Notes: generated from the sequence alone by a model not told the origin. Positions 17,590 to 27,417 are shown, counted from the stretch's first letter. The stretch: DNA of 64,000 nucleotides from Lyngbya sp. HA4199-MV5 (GCA_019359375.1 JAHHHL010000014.1:86542-150541); one strand, 5' to 3'. A program made the numbers and translations.

Positions 17590-19284
17590 ATGCTTCAACT
17601 TGGGCGATGGCTTCGATGGCTTGGTACTGGTGTAACCCAACGTTGTCTGAGTGACTGTAAAAAGCGATTGTGGGGGCGATCGCCCCAGCTAAATCTCCCC
17701 GTCAATGCAGGCAGTCCTCGTCAATGGTCTGTTCGCTGGCGTTGGGTCAGCCTCTTTCTGGCTGCGACCTTCTTGAGTCTCTCGCTGCATCGACTCCCCT
17801 TTGCAGAAGCCGCAACCCTTCAGCTTCCCCTCTCGACTAAGGGTGCTCAAATCGTGGATGCCAAAGGACAAGCCGTTTTGCTGCGAGGCGTGAACTGGTT
17901 TGGTATTGAAACCGAAACGCAAGTCCCGCATGGGCTGTGGGTACGCGACTATAAGGAAATGCTGGCGCAGATTAAGGGCTTAGGCTATAACTTTATCCGC
18001 TTACCCTATGCCGTTCAGAGTGTCCGTGCAGCCGCGATCAGCGGGGTTGACTTTACGATCGGCAGCAACCGCGATTTACAAGGGAAAACGCCCCTCGAAG
18101 CAATGGATGTGATCATTCAAGAGGCGCAGCGGCAAGGGCTGATGATCCTACTCGATAGCCATCGCCTGAACAATCAGCGGATTCCAGAACTCTGGTATGG
18201 CGATGGGTTTACCGAAGCCGATTGGATTGACACCTGGAAACTGCTAGCAACCCGTTATCAGAAGCAGCCCAACGTGATTGGAGCCGACCTTAAAAACGAA
18301 CCACACGGTCGCGCCAGTTGGGGGACGAACGATCAGGCAACTGATTGGCGACTGGCAGCAGAACGAGCGGGGAATGCAGTTTTGGCGATCGCTCCTCATT
18401 GGCTCATCGTGGTTGAAGGCGTGGAAAAAAACGTGCCTGGGCAACAGCTCTCTGGTCACTGGCAAGGCGGCAACCTGGAGGGTGCAGGGCGCTATCCAGT
18501 CCGCCTCAACAAGCCACGGCAGTTAGTCTACTCGCCGCATGAATATGGTCCCGGTGTGTTCAATCAACCCTGGTTTGCAGACGCGACCTTTCCCAAAAAT
18601 TTGCTTGATCGCTGGGAGATTGGCTTCCACTACCTTGCCAAGCGAAATATTGCCCCCATTCTGATTGGTGAATTTGGCGGACGGCAGGTGGATACCACGT
18701 CTAAAGAGGGCATCTGGCAGCGTCAGTTCGTCAACTTCATTCAGCAGCAAAAACTGAGCTTTGCTTACTGGAGCTGGAACCCTGACAGCAGCGATACAGG
18801 GGGCATTTTGCAGGCTGACTGGAAAACAGTCGAGCAAGCCAAGCAGCAATTGCTCAACCAACTCTTATCCACTCCGGGAATTGCGGCACGGGTGTCATCG
18901 GTCAGGTCGTCGAATCAACCTGCAATGTCGTCGATCGCCCTGCCATCGTCACCCGCGCCGATCGCCCCTTCGAGCGCAGACCAGCAACTACAGGTACAAG
19001 CAACTATTCAATCCGACTGGCAAACTGGCTTTTGCACCGCCATTCGAGTGACCAACAACGGCAACAGTAGCCGTCGCAACTGGCGACTGAAGTTTCAAAT
19101 GAACCAGGCAACGATTCGCAATAGCTGGAACGGTACCTTTACTCGGCAAGGATCCCGCTACACCGTAGAGCCGCCCGAATGGGGACGAGTGCTTGAGCCA
19201 AATCAGTCCATAGATTTGGGCTTTTGTGCCGCCAAACGTGGAGCAGACTATCGGTTGAAGAAGCTAGCAGTTTCGAGTCCGTAG
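17590..19284 (+). CDS. Secreted GH5 cellulase with CBM2
   Basis: A 564-residue endoglucanase-type enzyme. Residues of about 45-75 hold a membrane or signal segment (VSLFLAATFLSLSLHRLPFAEA). The GH5 barrel spans about 80-430: GVNWFGIET near its start, E237 in LKNEPHG as acid/base and E361 in LIGEFGG as nucleophile. A Ser/Pro linker leads to a family 2 carbohydrate-binding module (about 465-564) with the surface tryptophans W485-like (SDWQTGF), NWRLKF and SWNGTF and a Cys pair. It should hydrolyse beta-1,4-glucan outside the cell. In a cyanobacterium this may trim self-made cellulose and need not mean plant degradation. It stands alone on its strand. Confidence 0.92.
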   Translation: MLQLGRWLRWLGTGVTQRCLSDCKKRLWGRSPQLNLPVNAGSPRQWSVRWRWVSLFLAATFLSLSLHRLPFAEAATLQLPLSTKGAQIVDAKGQAVLLRGVNWFGIETETQVPHGLWVRDYKEMLAQIKGLGYNFIRLPYAVQSVRAAAISGVDFTIGSNRDLQGKTPLEAMDVIIQEAQRQGLMILLDSHRLNNQRIPELWYGDGFTEADWIDTWKLLATRYQKQPNVIGADLKNEPHGRASWGTNDQATDWRLAAERAGNAVLAIAPHWLIVVEGVEKNVPGQQLSGHWQGGNLEGAGRYPVRLNKPRQLVYSPHEYGPGVFNQPWFADATFPKNLLDRWEIGFHYLAKRNIAPILIGEFGGRQVDTTSKEGIWQRQFVNFIQQQKLSFAYWSWNPDSSDTGGILQADWKTVEQAKQQLLNQLLSTPGIAARVSSVRSSNQPAMSSIALPSSPAPIAPSSADQQLQVQATIQSDWQTGFCTAIRVTNNGNSSRRNWRLKFQMNQATIRNSWNGTFTRQGSRYTVEPPEWGRVLEPNQSIDLGFCAAKRGADYRLKKLAVSSP

Positions 19285-19650
19285 GAGGGAAAGGATGAGG
19301 GCTAGAGGCAATGGAGTTTTTGGTTTTTGGTTGTTAGTTGTTAGAAAGAGTCAAAAGCCGCTTATGCGCTAACAACCAACAACCAACAACTAAAAACTCT
19401 CAAGCTGACTCCTGACTCCTCACGGCTCTCCGCTCGTCTCACAGATGCCGAGAGCTAAACATTCGGATAAGCTGTGTACAGAGGAGCCATTTTGGGAATT
19501 CTACTTAAATAGGCTACAGTCTTGTCTGACAACTGATACGATCGCGCTGACGGTAGTGACCTGATTTCAACCCTGTGATGGGTACTGGTTTATCTCTGCG
19601 GCTGATGCCCCACCCTGAGCCTCCCAACCGGGAATGAAGGAAATCCCACT
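19285..19650. repeat. Spacer with AACAACT/AGTTGTT repeat tract
   Basis: The first 110 bases are built of short units (TTGTTAG, AACCAAC and variants). The left half (19313-19347) is GT-rich and the right half (19369-19400) is its inverse, so the region can fold into a long imperfect hairpin. This kind of tract recurs at 27420, 49275, 53600 and 58460. The remaining 200 bases hold no recognised feature apart from the leader of the PP2C gene. Confidence 0.6.
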
Positions 19651-21771
19651 ATGCTTGTCTGTCCTCAATGCCAGTTTGAAAACCCCAACACGAATAAGTT
19701 TTGCCAGGAGTGCGGCACATCGCTCACTCAAAACACTTGCCAGGAGTGTGGCAACCTCGTCCCATTTGATGTGGTGCAATGTGAGGAATGTAGCGAAATT
19801 GCGGGCGTGATCTGGTGGGCGCTCATTGTTGGTGAACCACGAAGTGTGGCTGAGCCTCCAAATACCGTTGCAACGCCAAGCGTAACGGCAGGCGTTGATG
19901 ACATCTCGGCGATCGCTGCCGAGCAACCGCAACCATTTCTCGATCGTCGGCAACGCTATCGGGTGTTAGAGACGTTACCGTCGCCCGATGCAACCAGGCA
20001 CGAAACACACCTTAGAGTTTTGGATTGTCAACCGTTTCAAATGTCACTGCTGGAAGCATTGGCAAAACAGGGATCGGAGGATGCGTCGATCGGGCAACTC
20101 CAAACGGAAAGCCAAACAAATCCAGCAGGCGATGGTGAGCCTGTAGCACCCTCAACCAATCGGATGCCGTCTGTGCAGGCAATGGCTGTACCTGCGATCG
20201 CCCAACCTTACCTGACGCTGGGCAGTAAATATCATCAAGCCTTGCCCGTCATTCACGATGCGTGGCAGCAAGACGGGCAGCAAATCATTCTGCTCGAAGA
20301 TCGTGCGACCTTACCACGGCTAATTGATTTGTGGCTGGACGACGAACTTTCCTTACCGCCGCTACAGCTTTTGCACTGGCTCTATGAGATGGTCGAGTTA
20401 TGGAGCGCCCTGGAGGCTTGGCAAGCCTGCCGCAGCCTTTTAGAGATTGATAACCTGAGGGTGGATGAAGATCAAGCGATTTGCTTGCAGCGCCTGTACT
20501 CTGACCTGCCAGAGGTGCCTCTCACCTTGCGCGATCTGGGGCAATTGTGGCAAACTTTGTTCGCTCAATCACAGCGCACTCAAATTGGTGCCCTCTACGT
20601 CCTGCTAGCAGATTTGGAGGCTGGCAAGCTAGAAACCATTGCCGATTTGCGATCGCGCATTGAGGAAATTGCCCACGAACTCCAGGCGAACCAACCTGAA
20701 ACTGAGACTATGCCCGATTTTGAGAGCTTTGAACCGACTGATGCCTCTACCGTTGACCCCACGATCGCCCCAGAGACGGCATCCCCTTCAACCGCCGCCG
20801 ATCTGGATCCCTCCACTGCCGCGACCCGCTTAGAAGTGCCCGTTCCTGAGCCAACCCTGCCACCCGAAGGCGAAAGCGAAGGCGATAATGATGACCTCCC
20901 TACAGTTGTGTTGCCCATGCAGTTGTTCAGCCTGGAAGATGCTGGGCGCACAGATATTGGTCGGCAGCGGGATCATAACGAAGATTACTTTGGCATTGAA
21001 ACCCAAACCGCGAAGCTGGAAAGTCCATCGGGTAAAACTGTCCACGCCCGCAACCTCTACATTTTGTGCGATGGCATGGGTGGGCACGCAGGTGGTGAAG
21101 TTGCTAGTGCCTTAGCCGTCGATACCCTGCGTCGCTATTTTCAAGAAAAGTGGCAGAGTACACCTTTTTCGGATAGTACCGCCAACAAGCTGCCGGGACC
21201 TGATGTTTTAATTGATGCGGTGCAGCTTGCCAACAAAGCCATCTATGATGTCAACCAGCAAAACGCCCGCTCTGGCAGTGGACGTATGGGCACTACGCTG
21301 GTTGTTCTGCTGGTTCAAGATACCGAAGCAGCCGTCGCGCATGTGGGTGATAGTCGTCTATACCGCTATACGCGCAAACGGGGACTGGAGCAGATTACGA
21401 TCGATCACGAAGTGGGTCAGCGCGAAATTCAGCGTGGGGTTGATCCTGATATTGCCTACGCTCGACCGGATGCATACCAGCTCACCCAAGCATTAGGTCC
21501 CCGCGACGAACATTTCATCAAGCCAGATATTCAATACGTTGAACTCAACGAAGACACCCTGTTACTGCTGTGTTCCGACGGGTTGACGGATAACGATTTG
21601 CTAGAAACGCACTGGCGTACTCACGTAGAGCCGTTGCTTAGTTCACAAGCCAATTTAGAGCAGGGGGTATCACAACTGATTGAGCTAGCGAACCAATTCA
21701 ATGGGCACGACAACATCACCGCGATCGCCATTCGTGCGAAAGTGCGCCCAAATCTGGATCACTTACGCTAG
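19651..21771 (+). CDS. PP2C Ser/Thr phosphatase with N-terminal zinc ribbon
   Basis: A 706-residue protein phosphatase. Residues 1-52 contain four Cys pairs (CPQC, CQECG, CQECG, CEEC), likely one or two zinc ribbons. A middle region (about 110-340) has the layout of a degenerate kinase-like domain and is followed by an acidic, Pro/Thr-rich linker. The PP2C domain (about 430-700) has metal-binding motifs RDHNEDYFG, DGMGGHAGGE, HVGDSRLYR and CSDGLTDND. It should dephosphorylate Ser/Thr residues and is a natural opponent of the FHA-kinase encoded 357 bases downstream. Its TAG stop lies within the CTAG left end of a small mobile element. Confidence 0.93.
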   Translation: MLVCPQCQFENPNTNKFCQECGTSLTQNTCQECGNLVPFDVVQCEECSEIAGVIWWALIVGEPRSVAEPPNTVATPSVTAGVDDISAIAAEQPQPFLDRRQRYRVLETLPSPDATRHETHLRVLDCQPFQMSLLEALAKQGSEDASIGQLQTESQTNPAGDGEPVAPSTNRMPSVQAMAVPAIAQPYLTLGSKYHQALPVIHDAWQQDGQQIILLEDRATLPRLIDLWLDDELSLPPLQLLHWLYEMVELWSALEAWQACRSLLEIDNLRVDEDQAICLQRLYSDLPEVPLTLRDLGQLWQTLFAQSQRTQIGALYVLLADLEAGKLETIADLRSRIEEIAHELQANQPETETMPDFESFEPTDASTVDPTIAPETASPSTAADLDPSTAATRLEVPVPEPTLPPEGESEGDNDDLPTVVLPMQLFSLEDAGRTDIGRQRDHNEDYFGIETQTAKLESPSGKTVHARNLYILCDGMGGHAGGEVASALAVDTLRRYFQEKWQSTPFSDSTANKLPGPDVLIDAVQLANKAIYDVNQQNARSGSGRMGTTLVVLLVQDTEAAVAHVGDSRLYRYTRKRGLEQITIDHEVGQREIQRGVDPDIAYARPDAYQLTQALGPRDEHFIKPDIQYVELNEDTLLLLCSDGLTDNDLLETHWRTHVEPLLSSQANLEQGVSQLIELANQFNGHDNITAIAIRAKVRPNLDHLR

Positions 21772-21896
21772 GGCGCGTCTTCAATTCAGCTCCGAAACCT
21801 TCAGTATCAGCATTGCCGTGCCCGTCCTAACACATCAGCTAGGGGCTGGAACCCTTGCTGCAATTAATGTGTATAGTAATTGATGAGAGCCCGTAG
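21768..21896. mobile_element. CTAG-bounded MITE-like element, family A, copy 1
   Basis: A 129-bp element with ends CTAGGGCG and its inverse, diverged from the two copies at 41718 and 43035 but clearly related throughout (shared core GCTCCGAAACCTT, then GGCTGGAACCC). All three copies lie in the same orientation. It has no coding capacity and fits a miniature inverted-repeat element moved by a transposase encoded elsewhere. The right boundary is GTAG instead of CTAG. The first TAG is the stop codon of the PP2C gene. Confidence 0.85.
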
Positions 21897-22128
21897 CAAC
21901 TGGCACGGCTACTATCGTTGAGTTGATTCGTTAAGTCGATCGCACCTTGAATTTGAGATAATTGGGCGATCGTCTGTCTTGAGCAGCATGAACCTTGGGC
22001 AAGTATCACGCTGGGCAACCAAAGTGAGGCATAAACCGAACGCACAAACAGTGAGCAAACAGCCACTCAGCAGCAGCACCTAGACACTCTACAACCGTAT
22101 GCTTAACGTCTAGAGCCGAACGTCCAAT

Positions 22129-23445
22129 ATGGTCATTCTGACCCTCCTTCATCCTCAATTCAAAACACCGCTCAAGCAGTGGTGCTTTCAGCATGAGTCG
22201 CTCATTCGGATTGGTCGCGCACCGGGCAATCACGTCATTCTGGATGATTTGCTGGTGTCTCGCCATCATCTAGATTTACGACAGGTTGACGTAGCGACGA
22301 CAGGCACTACCGCAAGAGCAGCTTCTTGGCATCTCATCAACCACAGCTCTAATGGCACCTATGTCAACGGCACCGTGATGTCGCAAGGACTGATTACAGA
22401 GACAGCCTTGCTCCAACTTGCTCAGGGAGGACCGCTGCTCAAACTCCAAATCTTGGCAGCAACGGGGACAGGCAATACGTCTCAGCCTGCGATCGCCAAG
22501 GCACCTCAACTGCCAGCCATTCCGCAACTATCGCCGTTATCCAGGCAACCGCGTACACCCTGCAATCACAGCGGGAATCCTGCCGCCAATCTGTTCTGTA
22601 TGCACTGCGGGCTACCTGTAACGGTCGAAAAAACGATTCGCCAGTATCAGGTGCTGCGTGTGCTGGGGAAGGGCGGCATGGGTACCACCTATCTAGTGTG
22701 GCATCCGGCTGCCATCGCCTCCTCTGGAGAACCGCAAAACGCGCTGCGTGTCCTCAAAGAAATGAACGCGGATATGGCAAAAATCCCCAAAGCACAGGAG
22801 CTATTTGAACGCGAGGCAAGTACGCTCAAGCAGCTTAGCCATCCGGGTATTCCCAGGTTCTACGATTTTTTTATCGAGGCAGGCAAAAAATATTTGGTGA
22901 TGGCATTGCTGCACGGTCAAGATTTGGAAAAACGGCTGCGTCAGCATGGTCCCGTCTCTGCCCAACACGCGATCGCCTGGATGATGCAAACCTGTGATGT
23001 GCTGGATTATCTTCACACCTATCGCACGCCCATCATTCACCGCGACATCAAACCGGGCAATCTATTAGTACAAGCCATCAGCAACCGCATTGCCGTGCTG
23101 GATTTTGGCGCGGTCAAGGCAGTGGGAAATCCCTCTGGTACTCGGATTGGCGCTGAAGGGTATGCTGCTCCCGAACAGGCACAGGGTCGCCCTGTCACTC
23201 AATCTGACCTGTATGCGATCGGTCCTAGCCTCATCTACTTAATCACAGGCGAAAACCCCAGTCGCCTCTACAAACGAACGGGTCAGGGCTACCGCTTTAT
23301 GGTGGATGACTATCCTGATATCACGCCTCCACTACAGCAGGTGATCAATCGCGTCACGCAACCCCGGGCCTGCGATCGCTACCAGTCTGCAAAGGAGTTA
23401 AGCCAAGCCCTATCACACTGTTTGCAGGAAAAGGCTAAAGGATAA
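22129..23445 (+). CDS. FHA-domain Ser/Thr protein kinase
   Basis: A 438-residue kinase. An N-terminal FHA domain (about residues 15-105) that binds phosphothreonine shows IRIGRAPGNHVILDD, SRHH and NHSSNGTYVNG. A short zinc-ribbon-like segment follows (CNHSGNPAANLFCMHCG), then a Hanks-type kinase domain (about 175-430): Gly loop LGKGGMGTTYL, Lys in RVLKEMN, catalytic HRDIKPGN, DFGAVKAV and APEQAQGR. All catalytic residues are present. There is no membrane segment, so it is cytosolic. It pairs naturally with the upstream PP2C phosphatase, and both carry zinc ribbons. The segment after FHA is Pro/Gln-rich. Confidence 0.93.
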   Translation: MVILTLLHPQFKTPLKQWCFQHESLIRIGRAPGNHVILDDLLVSRHHLDLRQVDVATTGTTARAASWHLINHSSNGTYVNGTVMSQGLITETALLQLAQGGPLLKLQILAATGTGNTSQPAIAKAPQLPAIPQLSPLSRQPRTPCNHSGNPAANLFCMHCGLPVTVEKTIRQYQVLRVLGKGGMGTTYLVWHPAAIASSGEPQNALRVLKEMNADMAKIPKAQELFEREASTLKQLSHPGIPRFYDFFIEAGKKYLVMALLHGQDLEKRLRQHGPVSAQHAIAWMMQTCDVLDYLHTYRTPIIHRDIKPGNLLVQAISNRIAVLDFGAVKAVGNPSGTRIGAEGYAAPEQAQGRPVTQSDLYAIGPSLIYLITGENPSRLYKRTGQGYRFMVDDYPDITPPLQQVINRVTQPRACDRYQSAKELSQALSHCLQEKAKG

Positions 23446-23580
23446 ATGATGAAGGATAAAAGACGTTAGCTTTTGACTGTATTGACGCATCAAACTAGCC
23501 TCAAAAGGCGGCGCGTGACGCTAAAGCTTTCCTTTGATGGCGAAGCCCATACGTCAAGTAAAAGTTTATGCTATCGCTTG

Positions 23581-23608
23581 TAGCCTTTAGCCTTTAGCCT
23601 TCATCCTT
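23581..23608. repeat. Heptanucleotide repeat (TAGCCTT)
   Basis: Three exact TAGCCTT units and one CATCCTT variant, lying between the kinase gene and the small minus-strand gene. An inverse tract (AAGGATAAATGATGAAGGAT) sits about 130 bases upstream, so the two can pair. Confidence 0.75.
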
Positions 23609-23610
23609 TC

Positions 23611-23847
23611 TTACTCCTCCTCTTCCCAGCTTTCCACCGCCAGCAAATCGCTCACGGGGTCTTGCATGGTAAATTCAAACGCGAGTAACTCTTGCTTCCA
23701 GTGAGACCAATCGTCTCCATACAGAAGCGCAATCTTCCAAATACTGTCTGTTGGTTTTAGCAGCTTGCCATCGACGAGCGATCGCACCTGACGCTGCAAT
23801 TTAACCATTGGGTGGATAACCTGCTGGCTCATACCGATTTTGGTCAT
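23611..23847 (-). CDS. Small conserved protein, possibly DUF4327
   Basis: A 78-residue acidic-ended protein. The segment DSIWKIALLYGDDWSHWKQE followed by a terminal DLLAVESWEEEE resembles, from memory, the small cyanobacterial DUF4327 proteins, which have the same length, a charged C-terminus and a central Trp-rich segment. No function is known for that group. The frame could also begin at the second ATG (residue 6). It stands alone on the minus strand between repeat tracts. Confidence 0.65.
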   Translation of the reverse strand: MTKIGMSQQVIHPMVKLQRQVRSLVDGKLLKPTDSIWKIALLYGDDWSHWKQELLAFEFTMQDPVSDLLAVESWEEEE

Positions 23848-24048
23848 GTGATTAAATTTTACAAAAATTCTGCTCGACGCTTCTCAACAATGCCTTAGCA
23901 ACGCGTAGATGAATGCTGTGACGAAGAAGCAGCCTTTCCAGGCATTGATATTAGCATACTCCAATGAGCTGGCAACCAATTCCTGAAAAAGGTGGATTTT
24001 AATGGGGAATTACCGAACCAAAACCGCCACAAAATGACTGTACATCCA

Positions 24049-24348
24049 TCAAACCGCTTCCGAATCAGGCGGATGAAAGCGTGGATGGAGGAGAGGAGTC
24101 ACAGGGTGCCCGTGCTGAAGGTGCTGGGTGACGATCGTCTGTACATCCTGCGCCTTCACGCGGCAATACCAGGTGTCGTCGGGCAGTACGCGCACGGTTG
24201 CGCCCATATTGCACTGCCCCTGACAGCCACAGCCGATGACCATTGTGCCAGGAGTCGCCCACGACTGAAACGCTGCCAGCACACTTGCTGACCCATTTCT
24301 CAAGCAGTTTGTGTACTGGCAAACAAGAATCTGACGACCGGAATCCAT
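24049..24348 (-). CDS. Thioredoxin-like (2Fe-2S) ferredoxin
   Basis: A 99-residue protein from ATG 24348; the frame is open 12 codons further, but the family begins at about MDSGRQILVCQ. Four cysteines in the pattern of thioredoxin-fold [2Fe-2S] ferredoxins are visible: two in VCQYTNCLRNGS and two in VIGCGCQGQCNMG, followed by VRVLPDDTWYC. It should carry electrons in the cytosol; the partner is unknown. The C-terminal tail is polar, His/Pro-rich and longer than the core fold needs. It lies 67 bases downstream of the COG0523 GTPase stop on the same strand, so the two may be co-transcribed. Confidence 0.85.
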   Translation of the reverse strand: MDSGRQILVCQYTNCLRNGSASVLAAFQSWATPGTMVIGCGCQGQCNMGATVRVLPDDTWYCRVKAQDVQTIVTQHLQHGHPVTPLLHPRFHPPDSEAV

Positions 24349-24415
24349 GAGTAACGCTAACCATAACAAGCTTTGAGTTCTCAATCAGGCTTAACTCAAA
24401 ACTCAAAACTCAAAA

Positions 24416-25567
24416 CTACTTCCTGAACCCTTTGCCTCGGCTAGCAGAGGCGATCGTGAGGCAGTTCTCAATTTGCGATCGCAGGGTGTCGTGATCCAGG
24501 TTTTGACCAATCAACACCAACTGATTTTTGGGTGAGCCTTTCCAATCATCGTCATCCAGCGAAAAGCGTTTGCCGCTGAGATGGAAAATATGCCGTTTGG
24601 GGCTTTCGCTAAACCAGAGAATGCCTTTGGCGCGGAAAACATTGGCGGATAGCTGGTTATCCAAAAAGAATTGAAACTTGCGGATGTCAAAAGGTTTATC
24701 GCTGGCAAACGAAACAGACGTAAAGCCATCATTCTCTAAGTGATGCGAATGATGGGCATGGTCATGATCGTGTTCACAGTGCCCATGATCGTGATCGCAA
24801 GCAGAGTGATCGCGATGTTCATGTCCGGAATGGTCGTGTTCGTGATGCTCATGTTCAGCATGAGCATGGTCGTGATGCTCGTGATCGTGCGCTTTTTCGT
24901 CTGAGTCAAAGTATTTATCGGATTCAAATAGACCCACGCTCAGCAGCATTCCTAACGGCACCTGACCTTTCACCGTGCGAAGAATGCGTGCCCCTTCTTT
25001 GATGTCGCGAATACGGACTTCCAGGGCATCCAGGTTGGCTTCATCGACCAGATCGGCTTTGTTCAGCAGAATAATGTCGCCGTAGCTAATCTGGCTGTAG
25101 GCGGCTTCGCTATTGAATAAATCCAGGCTAAAGTTCTCGGCATCGACCAGCGTAATGATGGAATCGAGGCGCGTCATGTCTCGCAGTTCGGTGCCCAGGA
25201 ATGTGAGTGCGACGGGTAAGGGATCGGCGAGTCCCGTGGTTTCAACGACCAGATAATCGATCGCATCCTGTCGTTCCAGCACTTTATAGACCGCTTCGAC
25301 CAGATCGTTATTGATGGTGCAGCAGATGCAGCCGTTGCTCAGCTCCACCATGTCTTCGCCTGTGGTGATGATGAGTTCGTTGTCGATCCCAATTTCGCCG
25401 AATTCGTTCACCAGAACGGCTGTCTTGACCCCTTGCTGGTTGGTCAGGATATGGTTAAGGAGGGTGGTTTTGCCGCTACCCAAAAAACCTGTAATGATCG
25501 TGACGGGTAAGCCATGCTTGGGAGCATCGATCGCAGAGGATGAGGCAGGAGTAACCGCTGATTGCAT
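24416..25567 (-). CDS. COG0523 (CobW/ZNG-type) metal GTPase with His-rich loop
   Basis: A 383-residue G3E-family GTPase. The P-loop GFLGSGKT is at residues 27-34. The metal-binding CxCC motif (CICC) is at 80-83, followed by the switch (ETTGLADP) and base-recognition NKAD. A long insert at about 224-277 is almost all His, Asp and Glu (repeats like HDHDHAHH) and would bind Zn, Co or Ni. The C-terminal CobW_C domain (about 285-383) includes FRAKGILWF. Such proteins deliver metal to target enzymes, often under zinc limitation. I see no clear Zur box upstream. A ferredoxin gene follows on the same strand. Confidence 0.92.
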   Translation of the reverse strand: MQSAVTPASSSAIDAPKHGLPVTIITGFLGSGKTTLLNHILTNQQGVKTAVLVNEFGEIGIDNELIITTGEDMVELSNGCICCTINNDLVEAVYKVLERQDAIDYLVVETTGLADPLPVALTFLGTELRDMTRLDSIITLVDAENFSLDLFNSEAAYSQISYGDIILLNKADLVDEANLDALEVRIRDIKEGARILRTVKGQVPLGMLLSVGLFESDKYFDSDEKAHDHEHHDHAHAEHEHHEHDHSGHEHRDHSACDHDHGHCEHDHDHAHHSHHLENDGFTSVSFASDKPFDIRKFQFFLDNQLSANVFRAKGILWFSESPKRHIFHLSGKRFSLDDDDWKGSPKNQLVLIGQNLDHDTLRSQIENCLTIASASRGKGFRK

Positions 25568-25947
25568 AGCGCAAATGTCCGAGACGTTAGAGAATGCAGA
25601 GTGTAGAGTTCATAACCAGGCTGCTGTAGTCAACAACACACCTGACAAACGCCAGAAGACTCAGGGGCGTTTTTGCTCACGTTCTCTTATTATTACCGAT
25701 CTGAGCCAGGTTGTTCGATCGCCAACCAATCGATCGCGATCCCATACCCTTTAAAGGGCATCTGAAAAGCGACAAACCAGTTGACAACAGGTTGAAAGCC
25801 GAAGGTCTCGGATCATCACATTTGGGCTTAAAGTTGTAAGCTATCCGTTTCATCCGCTCCTCATCCGTTGCTGATCACACGCCTCAGAGATCCTCTGATC
25901 TCAAAATCCTTTCTTTACCTGTTCGCCTATTTCTGTCTGTCCATACC
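25568..25947. other. Divergent spacer, metal GTPase gene and cysS
   Basis: About 380 bases between divergent genes; promoters for both must be here. I could not place a convincing promoter or Zur-type operator. The sequence contains GATCGC-type motifs and nothing else recognisable. Confidence 0.45.
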
Positions 25948-27417
25948 ATGCCACTTACGCTTTACAACACGCTCACTCGTCGCAAAGAACCGTTTGACCC
26001 AATTGAACCGGGCAAGGTGCGAATGTATGTCTGTGGCATTACGGCGTACAACTACTTCCATGTGGGCAATGCCAGAGCCTTTGTGATGTTTGACGTGGTG
26101 CGACGTTACCTGATGTGGCGTGGCTACACCGTGCGCTATGTGCAGAACTTTACCGACATTGACGACAAGATTTTGAAACGGGCACTGGCAGAGCACACCA
26201 CGATGGAAGCCATTGCCGAGAAATATATTGCCGCCTACTTTGAAGATGCCGATCGCCTGAATATTCTCCGTGCTGATGCCTATCCGCGAGCCACCCACAC
26301 GATCGACGGCATTCAGCGCTTGATCCACGAGTTGGAAGATCGTCACTATGCCTATGCTGCCGATGGCGATGTCTATTACGCCGTGCGCCAGTTTGCAGAC
26401 TATGGCAAGCTTTCGGGACGCAAGCTAGAAGAGATGCAAGCGGGTGCCAGCGGGCGGGTAGATGTGGAAGAAGACGCGGACAAGAAAAAAGATCCGGCTG
26501 ACTTTGCACTGTGGAAAGCCGCCAAACCGGGGGAACCCTCCTGGAAATCTCCCTGGGGTGCAGGTAGACCGGGCTGGCACATTGAATGCTCGGCAATGGT
26601 GCGCGATGAACTGGGCGAGTCGATCGACATTCACGCAGGCGGCATGGATCTGACCTTTCCCCACCACGAAAACGAAATTGCCCAAAGCGAAGCCGTCACA
26701 GGAAAGCCACTGGCACGCTACTGGCTCCACAACGGCTTCATCAACATGGACGGCGAGAAAATGTCCAAATCGCTGGGCAATTTTCGACTCACGCGTGATT
26801 TGTTAACCACCTATGACCCGATGGCGTTTCGGCTGTTTGTCCTTCAGGCACAGTACCGCAAGCCGATCGATTTCACAGCAGATGCCCTGGATGCAGCAGC
26901 AAACGGCTGGAAAACCTTGAAAGAAGCGCTCCAGTTTGGCACTCAGTTTACGGCGTTGCCTAGATGGTCAACTGATACTGATGCACTGGATCAAGGAACA
27001 GTCGATCGCTTCAACGAGGCAATGGACGACGACATCAATACCCCGATCGCCCTCTCAGTCGTCTTTGAACTGGCGAAGTTACTCAGTCGAGAAGGCAATC
27101 AGCTCGTGCATCAGGGCAAGCCCGATTTGTCTGTCGATCAGTTGCAACCTCAATGGCAAACCTTTACTAGCCTTCTAAACGTTTTGGGATTAGAGGCTAA
27201 GCCTGTAAGTCTGGTTGGTACTATTTCTCAAGAAACGGTATTGACTGGTGACTTAACAGTTAGTGATTCTGCGATCGAGGCACTGATTCAGCAACGGCAG
27301 GAGGCGCGACAGGCGAAGAATTGGGCAGAGAGCGATCGCATCCGCAACGAGCTTCAAGCACAGGGTATTACATTGATTGACCAGAAGGATGGCGTGACGC
27401 GATGGCACCGCAACTAA
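25948..27417 (+). CDS. cysS: Cysteinyl-tRNA synthetase
   Basis: A 489-residue class I aminoacyl-tRNA synthetase that charges tRNA-Cys. Seen: N-terminal [12 protein letters not shown], the zinc-site Cys in [17 protein letters not shown] (HIGH-like motif as HVGN), the distal zinc ligands in GWHIECSAM and [11 protein letters not shown], and KMSKS as [10 protein letters not shown]. The C-terminal helical anticodon-binding region ends in GVTRWHRN. The length is typical for bacteria. Met and Pro codons start the protein at ATG 25948, matching the usual start. It appears monocistronic; a repeat tract follows. Confidence 0.97.
   Translation: MPLTLYNTLTRRKEPFDPIEPGKVRMYVCGITAYNYFHVGNARAFVMFDVVRRYLMWRGYTVRYVQNFTDIDDKILKRALAEHTTMEAIAEKYIAAYFEDADRLNILRADAYPRATHTIDGIQRLIHELEDRHYAYAADGDVYYAVRQFADYGKLSGRKLEEMQAGASGRVDVEEDADKKKDPADFALWKAAKPGEPSWKSPWGAGRPGWHIECSAMVRDELGESIDIHAGGMDLTFPHHENEIAQSEAVTGKPLARYWLHNGFINMDGEKMSKSLGNFRLTRDLLTTYDPMAFRLFVLQAQYRKPIDFTADALDAAANGWKTLKEALQFGTQFTALPRWSTDTDALDQGTVDRFNEAMDDDINTPIALSVVFELAKLLSREGNQLVHQGKPDLSVDQLQPQWQTFTSLLNVLGLEAKPVSLVGTISQETVLTGDLTVSDSAIEALIQQRQEARQAKNWAESDRIRNELQAQGITLIDQKDGVTRWHRN

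Noticed and set aside
24065..24406. 113-codon minus-strand frame overlapping the ferredoxin
   Set aside because: It lies in another frame of the same strand over the Cys-motif ferredoxin gene and has no family character.
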